DNA of 11,476 bases from an uncultured bacterium (GTDB taxonomy: Bacteria; Patescibacteriota; Minisyncoccia; Phycocordibacterales; UBA9973): NCBI GenBank assembly GCA_903895055.1, contig CAITSL010000013.1:1-11476 (forward strand), read 5' to 3'. Positions within the stretch are counted from its first letter, which is position 1. Each line of letters starts with the position of its first letter. The translations under genes were made by a program, and so were the position numbers. Below the pieces are notes generated by a model. The model saw nothing but the letters and a program-made list of their open reading frames with translations, did no database searches and was not told the origin of the DNA. This document shows positions 5,616 to 11,476 of the stretch, piece by piece.

Positions 5616-7294
5616 TGAACAAGATTTTTAAAATTTTTACTAAAGAATTTGGAAATATCAATCAGGCCGCCATCCTTTTGGGATTTTTTACTTTACTTTC
5701 TCAAATTTTAGCGCTCTTTCGGGATCGCGCGCTGGCTCATTTTATTGGTCCGGGAGCGACGCTCGATACTTACTATGCCGCTTTTCGGGTTCCGGATCTT
5801 ATTTTTATTTCTATCGCTTCACTCGCTTCCATCACTGTGCTGATTCCATTTATCGTGGCCAAGATGAATGGAGAGGAAGTTACAGTTGAAGCCAAAAAAT
5901 TCTTAAATGATATTTTTACCGTATTTTTTATCGCCCTCTCTCTCACGGCTCTGGTTGTTTTTTTCTTGATGCCTCATTTGGTTTTTTTTATTGCTCCGGG
6001 TTTTACTCATGCCATGCAAATAAAAGTGGTTTTCATGTCGAGAATTATGCTTCTTTCTCCGATTTTTATGGGACTGTCAAATCTTTTTGGAACAATTACT
6101 CAGCTTTTCCGTAAATTTTTTATCTTTTCTTTAAGCCCGGTTTTTTACAATTTGGGCATTATTTTTGGGGTAATCATTCTTTACCCAATTTTTGGAATCT
6201 ATGGTCTGGCGATCGGAGTCGCGTTTGGAGCCTTGATGCATATGCTTGTGCAAGTGATAGCATCTTTTGTCTGCGGACTTAGCCCGAGATTCTCTCGTTC
6301 GATTAATTTTAAAGATATAAAAAAAGCAATTTTAATTTCATTTCCGAGAACTTTAGGACTGGCGATGAACAGTATTGCCTTGATTGTGATTATCGCCATG
6401 GCTTCATATTTGAAAAGCGGTTCGATTTCGATTTTTAATTTTTCATACAATCTACAAACTGTGCCACTCAATATCATCGGCGTATCTTATGCCGTGGCTG
6501 CATTTCCGACACTCGCCAGATCATTTTCGGCCGGCAAAAAAGATGAATTTAAAAATCACTTAAAATCTGCCGCCAGACAAATAATCTTTTGGTCACTGCC
6601 CATCACTTTTCTTTTTATCGTGCTTCGGGCCCAAATCGTGCGAGTAATTTTGGGAACAGGTGCTTTTTCTTGGCAAGATACACGCTTAGCCGCCGCCGCC
6701 TTGGCTATTTTTTCTTTTTCTATCTTGGCTCAATCGATGATCGGACTGCTTTCCCGTTCTTATTATGCGGGAGGCAAAACTATTCGTCCACTTTCCGTGA
6801 ATGCTATTTGCTCGGTCTTGATTATGATTTTAGCTCCAGTGCTTCTTTATTGTTTTAATACTTTTCCTTATTTTCGTTATTTTACAGAGTCCTTGCTAAA
6901 AGTTACGGATATTCCCGGTACGGCAATTTTGATGCTTCCGCTGGCTTATTCTATCGGCACGATCCTAAATTTCATATTGCATTGGATTTTTGTCAAAGCG
7001 GATTTTATGGATGGAGAACCGTTCATAGCCAAAAGTTTTTTTCAGAGTTTGGGAGCATCATTTTTTATTGGCTTTGTCGCTTATCTTGGTTTGAATATTT
7101 TTTCCTCAATTTTTGGCACAACTACTTTCTTGGGAGTTTTGTCGCAAGGGTTAATTTCCGGTATTTTAGGAATTTTAGCCGGAATTCTCACTTTGTATTT
7201 ACTGAAAAATGAAGAATTGAAAGATCTGATAAAAGTATTTAAGACAAAAATCTGGCGCGCCAAAATCATCCTACCCGCTCAAGAAGAGCTTTAA
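5615..7294 (+). CDS. murJ: Lipid II flippase MurJ (MviN family, MOP superfamily)
   Basis: MurJ moves lipid-linked peptidoglycan precursor across the cytoplasmic membrane for cell wall synthesis. The 559-residue protein is hydrophobic throughout, with about 14 predicted membrane helices, as expected for the family. The N-terminal signature is present: RDRALAHFIGPGATLDTYYA (36-55) followed by AFRVPDLIF. It contains R36, R38, D51 and R58, which correspond to charged residues known to matter in the E. coli protein's central cavity. The conserved FNFSYNLQTVPLNIIGVSYA region also follows in the middle of the protein, and a short charged tail ends it. The start codon overlaps the leuS stop by one base. 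A GGGAGG at about 5590 is too far upstream (about 20 bases) for a normal ribosome site, so expression probably depends on coupling to leuS. Confidence 0.93.
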   Translation: MNKIFKIFTKEFGNINQAAILLGFFTLLSQILALFRDRALAHFIGPGATLDTYYAAFRVPDLIFISIASLASITVLIPFIVAKMNGEEVTVEAKKFLNDIFTVFFIALSLTALVVFFLMPHLVFFIAPGFTHAMQIKVVFMSRIMLLSPIFMGLSNLFGTITQLFRKFFIFSLSPVFYNLGIIFGVIILYPIFGIYGLAIGVAFGALMHMLVQVIASFVCGLSPRFSRSINFKDIKKAILISFPRTLGLAMNSIALIVIIAMASYLKSGSISIFNFSYNLQTVPLNIIGVSYAVAAFPTLARSFSAGKKDEFKNHLKSAARQIIFWSLPITFLFIVLRAQIVRVILGTGAFSWQDTRLAAAALAIFSFSILAQSMIGLLSRSYYAGGKTIRPLSVNAICSVLIMILAPVLLYCFNTFPYFRYFTESLLKVTDIPGTAILMLPLAYSIGTILNFILHWIFVKADFMDGEPFIAKSFFQSLGASFFIGFVAYLGLNIFSSIFGTTTFLGVLSQGLISGILGILAGILTLYLLKNEELKDLIKVFKTKIWRAKIILPAQEEL

Positions 7295-7317
7295 AAATAT
7301 GGTTTTTCGGCTTTTTG

Positions 7318-7326
7318 TGGTATAAT
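7318..7326 (+). promoter_or_regulatory. Extended -10 promoter for the ABC exporter gene
   Basis: TGG-TATAAT (7318-7326) is a consensus extended -10 box of the same form as the one before leuS. No clear -35 is seen. Transcription from here would start around 7333, inside the left arm of the following inverted repeat. Confidence 0.6.
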
Positions 7327-7355
7327 AAAAAAATCCATATTTTATGGATTTTTTT
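7327..7355. terminator. A/T-tract hairpin between murJ and the ABC gene, overlapping the first start codon
   Basis: AAAAAAATCCATA (7327-7339) and TATGGATTTTTTT (7343-7355) are perfect 13-base complements around a TTT loop. The shape resembles a bidirectional terminator like the one at 3149-3178, though it has only two G-C pairs. The right arm contains the upstream candidate ATG (7344) of the ABC gene and ends immediately before the second in-frame ATG (7356). Read-through transcripts from murJ contain the whole hairpin; transcripts from the TATAAT at 7321 lack most of the A-tract. Confidence 0.55.
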
Positions 7356-9116
7356 ATGTTTAATTTCAGAAAAACAATTTCATATATTTGGCCCACCATC
7401 ATGAAATACAGATGGCAATTTTGGGTCATCTTTATTCTTTATGGATCAAGAATTTTAGTTGGTAATATTTTAAGCCCTCTTTTTTACAAGAAAATTATCG
7501 ATTTAATTTCAAATTCTGGTAATATCGACCGAACTATTTTATCTCCTTCGCTTTTCCATTACGTAATCCTGATTGCAGTGACGCTTGTTTCTGGTCAAAT
7601 AATTGCTAGATTGGGACAAAATTTAGTTTCTAAATTTCAGGCATCAGTAATCAGAGACTTGCATGACCTTTCTTTTGCCAAACTTCAAAACCATTCTTAT
7701 TCTTTTTTTGCCGATAATTTTTCGGGCGCTTTGGTAAATAAATCAAGGAAATTTGTGCGTGCTTTTGAAATGATGCACGATATTATCGTAGATACTTTTT
7801 GGAATACTTTTGTTGCTTTTTCCGGAATGTTTATTGTATTTTTCATCCAAGCACGTTCTATTGCTCTGATATTTCTGGCTATGTCGATTGTCTATGTATC
7901 GATTATTTTTCTAATGTCCAGAAAAAAAATAGAATATGACTTAGCTAGATCAGCGGCCGATTCAAGAGTAACCGGTTATTTGGCAGATACTATTACTAAT
8001 GTTATGTCTATTAAGTCATCTTCTGCTTTGAAAAGAGAAATCAACGGCTTTAAGAAAGTTACTGAAAACGAATACTTTTTGCGTCTTCGAGCTTGGCTTT
8101 TTGGAAATACACAAAATGCGATTCAAGGTGCGATTCTAGTTGTTGTCCAAATTATAGCAGCTTTTCTTACCGCGCACTTATGGCTTACTGGCCAAATATC
8201 CGCTGGGATGTTTCTTTTGGTGCAAAGTTATACGGTAATGATTGGCGGATATTTTTGGGATCTAGGTAGAGCTATGTCAAAATTTACCGAAGCGATGTCT
8301 GACATGGATGAAATGGTAGAGATTTTCAAAAAGACTCCGGATATTTTAGATGATCCAAAGCCAGAAACATGCAAAATTAAAGAAGGAGTTATAGAAATCA
8401 AAAATATTTCCTTCGATTACGACAAAGGTGCGGATGTATTTCTAAACTTTTCGCTCCAAATAAAATCCGGAGAAAAAATCGGGCTAGTAGGGCATTCCGG
8501 TTCCGGCAAGACGACCATTACCAAATTGCTGATGCGTTTTGTGGATGTTTGTGACGGAAGTATTTTGGTAGATGGTCAAGATATCAGAAAAATAAAACAA
8601 GACGATTTGCGCAAAAATATTTCTTTTATTTCGCAAGAGCCGGTCTTATTTCACCGAAGCATTAAAGACAATATCGCTTATAGCTGGCCTAGTGCGACAG
8701 ATGAAGATATAATCGAAGTTGCCAAAAAAGCTCACGCTCATGAATTTATCTCGGAACTTCATTTAGGTTATGAAACCTTGGTGGGTGAGCGTGGAATCAA
8801 ACTTTCCGGCGGGGAAAGGCAAAGAGTGGCTATTGCTCGCGCGATGTTGAAACCGGCGCCGATTCTTCTTTTGGACGAAGCGACCAGTTCGCTCGACAGT
8901 ATCAGTGAGTCTTATATTCAAGACGCGTTTAACGAATTGATGAAAGGTAAGACTGCCATAGTCATTGCTCACCGGCTTTCGACAATCCAAAAAATGGATC
9001 GGATCATTGTTCTTGACCATGGGAAAATAGTGGAAGAAGGTACACACAAGCAACTTTTGGAAAAGAAAGGTTTCTATGCCGATCTTTGGAATCATCAAAC
9101 CGGCGGATTTATGTAA
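7344..9116 (+). CDS. ABC exporter half-transporter (fused membrane and ATPase domains)
   Basis: This is a type IV exporter of the MsbA/LmrA/MDR class, which works as a dimer and exports lipids, peptides or drugs using ATP. Six membrane helices lie at about 24-45, 71-90, 148-168, 171-191, 258-280 and 284-305. The nucleotide-binding domain (about 348-590) has Walker A GHSGSGKTT (383-391), the Q-loop glutamine Q431, signature LSGGERQ (487-493), Walker B ILLLDE (507-512) with catalytic E512, and the switch histidine H543. All catalytic residues are present and the length of 590 is normal. The start is uncertain: ATG at 7344 lies in a hairpin arm, while the in-frame ATG at 7356 (residue 5) follows it and may be the true start. 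The substrate cannot be read from sequence; the neighbouring murJ does not establish a lipid substrate. Confidence 0.93.
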   Translation: MDFFMFNFRKTISYIWPTIMKYRWQFWVIFILYGSRILVGNILSPLFYKKIIDLISNSGNIDRTILSPSLFHYVILIAVTLVSGQIIARLGQNLVSKFQASVIRDLHDLSFAKLQNHSYSFFADNFSGALVNKSRKFVRAFEMMHDIIVDTFWNTFVAFSGMFIVFFIQARSIALIFLAMSIVYVSIIFLMSRKKIEYDLARSAADSRVTGYLADTITNVMSIKSSSALKREINGFKKVTENEYFLRLRAWLFGNTQNAIQGAILVVVQIIAAFLTAHLWLTGQISAGMFLLVQSYTVMIGGYFWDLGRAMSKFTEAMSDMDEMVEIFKKTPDILDDPKPETCKIKEGVIEIKNISFDYDKGADVFLNFSLQIKSGEKIGLVGHSGSGKTTITKLLMRFVDVCDGSILVDGQDIRKIKQDDLRKNISFISQEPVLFHRSIKDNIAYSWPSATDEDIIEVAKKAHAHEFISELHLGYETLVGERGIKLSGGERQRVAIARAMLKPAPILLLDEATSSLDSISESYIQDAFNELMKGKTAIVIAHRLSTIQKMDRIIVLDHGKIVEEGTHKQLLEKKGFYADLWNHQTGGFM

Positions 9117-9119
9117 AAA

Positions 9120-9140
9120 TGTCAAAGACCGTCTTTGACA
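9120..9140. promoter_or_regulatory. Perfect 21-bp dyad upstream of lepA
   Basis: TGTCAAAGAC (9120-9129) and GTCTTTGACA (9131-9140) are perfect 10-base complements around a single C. In RNA this would fold as a 9-bp stem with a CCG loop. No T-tract follows directly, so it is not a standard terminator. It sits 3 bases after the ABC stop codon and 2 bases before the predicted lepA -35 box, which suits an operator as well as a 3'-end hairpin. Confidence 0.6.
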
Positions 9141-9142
9141 CA

Positions 9143-9171
9143 TTGGAAGAATAAAATTTTTCTGTTAGTAT
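9143..9171 (+). promoter_or_regulatory. Predicted lepA promoter, leaderless or nearly so
   Basis: TTGGAA (9143-9148), a 17-bp spacer, and TAGTAT (9166-9171) preceded by TGT give a -35 plus extended -10 arrangement. The lepA ATG is at 9178, only 6 bases after the -10 box, so transcription should start at or next to the start codon. No Shine-Dalgarno sequence is visible. Confidence 0.5.
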
Positions 9172-9177
9172 GAAGTT

Positions 9178-10992
9178 ATGGACCTAAGGCATATTCGAAA
9201 TTTTTCAATCATTGCCCATATTGATCATGGGAAGTCCACCTTGGCGGACCGAATGTTGGAAATAACTCACACTATTGAAGCACGCAAAATGCGGGCGCAA
9301 TTTCTCGACTCTATGGAGCTTGAAAGAGAGCGGGGAATTACTATAAAAATGCAGCCCGTTAGGATGGAGTACGTTTTAAACGAGCAAAATTACGTTTTAA
9401 ACCTGATTGACACCCCTGGGCACATAGATTTCTCATACGAGGTTTCCAGGGCCTTAAAAGCGGTTGAGGGCTCGATTTTACTAGTGGATGCTACACAGGG
9501 AGTTCAAGCCCAAACCTTGACGACCTTAGAAATGGCCAGAGAAAGTGGCCTGGTTATTATCCCGGTTTTGTCCAAAATTGATTCACCGCTCGCACGGATT
9601 GATGAAGTAAAAATGGAAGTGGCGCTACTCCTCGATATTGACCCCGATGATATCTTGGAAGTTTCCGGAAAAACTGGCGAAGGCGTAGAGCGTTTACTTT
9701 CTGAAATAATAAAAAGAATACCACCACCCGAGCACGACGAAAAAACCAAAGACGGGGTGCGGGCGCTAGTTTTTGATTTTAAATATGACAATCATCGGGG
9801 TGTGATCGTCTATGTGCGAGTGTTTGATGGACATCTGAAAAAAGGAGACTCACTACTCTTTTCTGTCTCAGGCGAAAAATTTATTTCCCTGGAGGTTGGG
9901 ATTTTTTCGCCGGAAGAAAATCCGAAAAGTTCTATTGATGCAGGAGAAATCGGATATATCGTGACCGGGATCAAAAGACCAGGTATAGCTTCTGTTGGTG
10001 ATACCATCACGCTTTCCAAAAAACCACTCGAAGCCTTGCCGGGGTATATGAATCCCAAACCGGTTGTCTGGGCTTCCATTTATCCGGAGGATGCAGATGA
10101 TTTTCCCAATTTGAAACTGGCGCTTGGAAAATTGCGTTTATCTGACTCAGCCTTTTCGTATGAAGAAGAATCTTCCGGCACCCTTGGAAAGGGTTTTCGC
10201 TTGGGATTTTTAGGAATGTTGCATCTTGAAATAATAACAGAACGCTTAAAAAGAGAATTCGGACTTCACTTAGTCGTAACAATGCCTTCCATTACCTATA
10301 AAGTTATTTTGAAAAGTGGGGTGGAAAAAATAATTTATTCTCCGCACTTTTTTCCGGAGGATGGACAAATCAATAAAATTTATGAGCCTTGGGTAAAAGT
10401 TAAAATTATTACTCCGGTGATTTATGGAAGTTCCTTGATGCCATTTCTTTTTGACCATGAAGCGGTAGTTCACAGAACGGAGAATTTTGGAGACAATCGT
10501 TCGGCGATCAGTCTAGAAATGCCTCTGCGAGAATTGATGCGCAATTTTTTTGATGATTTGAAAAGTATTACTTCGGGCTATGGTTCTATCTCTTATGAAG
10601 TCGGAGAATACAAAGAGGCGGACGTGGTGAAGCTTGATATTTTAGTGGCTGACGAGGAGGTCGTTGCCTTTTGCCGAGTGGTTGCTCGTAAGAGAGTGGA
10701 AGAAGAAGCTCGCAGTCAAGTAGAACGTTTGAAAAGCATTATTCCGCGCCAGCAATTTCCTTTTAAAATCCAAGGTAAAGCTTTAGGGAGGATTATCGCT
10801 TCTGAATCTGTTTCCGCCTTTAGGAAAGACGTCTTAATGCACGGCTCGAAAGTGGTTGGCGGAGGGGACGTAAGTCGCAAAAAAAAGCTTCTGGAAAAAC
10901 AAAAAAGAGGCAAAGCCCGCATGAAAGAGAACGCCAAAGTAAACATTACCCAAGATGTCTTCTTGAAAATGATGCGCCGGGGGGAAAATTAA
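9178..10992 (+). CDS. lepA: Elongation factor 4 (LepA), ribosome-associated GTPase
   Basis: LepA/EF4 is a translational GTPase that binds the ribosome and affects initiation and elongation under stress. The 604-residue protein is full length. Motifs are G1 AHIDHGKST (13-21), switch I RGIT (52-55), G3 DTPGH (78-82) with catalytic H82, an EF-G-like domain II, and the diagnostic LepA C-terminal domain GGDVSRKKKLLEKQKRGKAR (562-581). The G4 motif is SKID (132-135) instead of the usual NKID, and G5 reads SGK (163-165) instead of SAK, so guanine recognition is non-canonical. A 12-base direct repeat at 9370-9381 and 9391-9402 encodes YVLN twice just before G3. The stop codon is followed directly by the end of a minus-strand gene. 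Confidence 0.96.
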   Translation: MDLRHIRNFSIIAHIDHGKSTLADRMLEITHTIEARKMRAQFLDSMELERERGITIKMQPVRMEYVLNEQNYVLNLIDTPGHIDFSYEVSRALKAVEGSILLVDATQGVQAQTLTTLEMARESGLVIIPVLSKIDSPLARIDEVKMEVALLLDIDPDDILEVSGKTGEGVERLLSEIIKRIPPPEHDEKTKDGVRALVFDFKYDNHRGVIVYVRVFDGHLKKGDSLLFSVSGEKFISLEVGIFSPEENPKSSIDAGEIGYIVTGIKRPGIASVGDTITLSKKPLEALPGYMNPKPVVWASIYPEDADDFPNLKLALGKLRLSDSAFSYEEESSGTLGKGFRLGFLGMLHLEIITERLKREFGLHLVVTMPSITYKVILKSGVEKIIYSPHFFPEDGQINKIYEPWVKVKIITPVIYGSSLMPFLFDHEAVVHRTENFGDNRSAISLEMPLRELMRNFFDDLKSITSGYGSISYEVGEYKEADVVKLDILVADEEVVAFCRVVARKRVEEEARSQVERLKSIIPRQQFPFKIQGKALGRIIASESVSAFRKDVLMHGSKVVGGGDVSRKKKLLEKQKRGKARMKENAKVNITQDVFLKMMRRGEN

Positions 10993-11106
10993 TTATTTTA
11001 AACTAAAAATCGGGGAATAGAGCAGGATCATACTGACAATAATGAGGACCACCAAGACTGACCAAATAATCCTTATTTTCTTTTGATGTTTTTTATCGAA
11101 AAGCAT
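10993..11106 (-). CDS. Small single-span membrane protein, 37 residues, function unknown
   Basis: On the minus strand an ATG at 11106-11104 opens a 37-residue frame ending with TAA at 10995-10993. The product starts MLFDKKHQKKIR, a strongly basic N terminus, followed by one membrane helix (about 13-31, IIWSVLVVLIIVSMILLYS) and a short PIFSLK tail. The basic N terminus predicts an N-in orientation. The frame fills the gap between lepA and the ftsB-like gene exactly: it abuts the lepA stop with no spacer and starts 19 bp from the divergent gene. The layout resembles known short membrane proteins such as Prli42 of Firmicutes (basic start, one helix, late SM), but this is only a resemblance. Basic-plus-helix design and tight packing argue for a real gene. 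Confidence 0.65.
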   Translation of the reverse strand: MLFDKKHQKKIRIIWSVLVVLIIVSMILLYSPIFSLK

Positions 11107-11111
11107 ATACT
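11083..11111 (+). promoter_or_regulatory. Predicted promoter of the ftsB-like gene inside the divergent small gene
   Basis: TTGATG (11083-11088), a 17-bp spacer and TATACT (11106-11111) fit a sigma70-type promoter. The -35 box and spacer lie inside the 5' coding end of the minus-strand small gene. The expected start point near 11118 leaves a leader of about 8 bases before the ATG at 11126. Confidence 0.45.
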
Positions 11112-11116
11112 TATCT

Positions 11117-11123
11117 TATCATA
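11117..11123 (-). promoter_or_regulatory. Possible -10 box for the minus-strand small gene
   Basis: On the minus strand TATGAT occupies about 11123-11118, 11 bases before the ATG at 11106, again predicting a nearly leaderless transcript. No good -35 box was found at normal spacing. It faces and overlaps the plus-strand promoter region, so the two genes may compete for polymerase. Confidence 0.3.
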
Positions 11124-11125
11124 TT

Positions 11126-11476
11126 ATGAGAAATTTTCAACAAAAAAGAGGATTTAAATATTACCTACAATCAAAACCAGTTTTGGTATTACTCGCAATC
11201 TTGGTGACCCTCTTTGCTTGGAAGATTTTTAGTCTTTCGGGGAAACTGGGAGAAACGTATAAAAACAAAAAAATGGAAGAAGCAAAAATTTCTGATTTGG
11301 AACAAAGGAAAACGCAACTCTCAGGGGATATCAACAAACTTAGTACCGATAAAGGTAAAGAAGCAGTCATCCGAGAAAATTTTGGCTTAGTGAAAGAAGG
11401 AGAGCAGGTAATAGTGATCGTGGATGACAAAAATAAAGCTCCACTTCCATCTCCACCAGAAAAAGGCTTTTTTGCC
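11126..11476 (+). CDS. FtsB/DivIC-type septum formation initiator, 3' end outside the window
   Basis: FtsB/DivIC proteins are bitopic membrane proteins that bridge early and late division proteins (FtsL and FtsQ/DivIB) at the septum. The 117 visible residues show a basic cytoplasmic N terminus (MRNFQQKRGFKYYLQSK), one membrane helix (about 18-36), a charged coiled-coil stretch (about 40-76) and the family ending EAVIRENFGLVKEGEQVIVI (79-98), equivalent to the ARxxLGMxxPGE-type motif. A Pro-rich segment, PLPSPPEKG, follows. FtsB proteins are about 100 residues, so little is likely missing. The ATG at 11126 is preceded by promoter-like sequence and no Shine-Dalgarno site. FtsB versus DivIC cannot be distinguished from this alone. 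Confidence 0.82.
   Translation, partial: MRNFQQKRGFKYYLQSKPVLVLLAILVTLFAWKIFSLSGKLGETYKNKKMEEAKISDLEQRKTQLSGDINKLSTDKGKEAVIRENFGLVKEGEQVIVIVDDKNKAPLPSPPEKGFFA

Noticed and set aside
11161..11430. Minus-strand Ser/Ile-rich frame opposite the ftsB-like gene
   Set aside because: The plus strand encodes a clear membrane helix, coiled coil and family-specific ending, so the antisense frame is a shadow.

Overview
The window looks like a chromosomal segment of an AT-rich candidate phyla radiation bacterium (Patescibacteria), most likely Parcubacteria. This is an inference from compact translation and envelope genes, 1-4 bp gene overlaps, terminators of A-tract/TTTT-loop/T-tract style, few Shine-Dalgarno sites, and several start codons lying only a few bases after a predicted extended -10 box. 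TGA ends two genes, so standard code 11 is used rather than the TGA-as-glycine code of Gracilibacteria/Absconditabacteria.

Layout. Bases 72-2349 are a tightly overlapping plus-strand operon: a shortened YchF ATPase, a TsaC/YrdC tRNA t6A-pathway protein, and a class I SAM-dependent methyltransferase. Next come a stand-alone gene for an unrecognised four-helix membrane protein (2429-3136) with a clear terminator, then leuS overlapping murJ by one base (3198-7294), an ABC exporter half-transporter (7344-9116), and lepA/EF4 (9178-10992). A previously untracked 37-residue single-span membrane protein lies on the minus strand (10993-11106), abutting the lepA stop codon. It diverges from an FtsB/DivIC-type division gene that runs off the right edge. 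Most genes serve translation (ychF, tsaC, leuS, lepA, probably the methyltransferase) or the envelope and division (murJ, ABC exporter, ftsB-like).

The most interesting signal is a set of five short, GC-rich, palindromic insertions lying in frame inside three conserved genes: one in tsaC, two in the methyltransferase, two in leuS. One element family (24/26 identical bases) occurs in tsaC and leuS but is read in two different reading frames. The methyltransferase copies share a perfect 16-bp palindrome and are exact reverse complements over 26 bp. This resembles the protein-coding palindromic elements of Rickettsia (RPE) and suggests a comparable mobile-repeat system here. No such insert is seen in murJ, the ABC gene, lepA or the ftsB-like gene.

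Other notable points are a YchF about 90 residues short that lacks its helical arm, a non-canonical SKID G4 motif in LepA, an inverted repeat overlapping the ABC gene start, and a 19-bp divergent promoter region between the small membrane protein and the ftsB-like gene. I saw no tRNA, rRNA, CRISPR array, transposase or phage gene.
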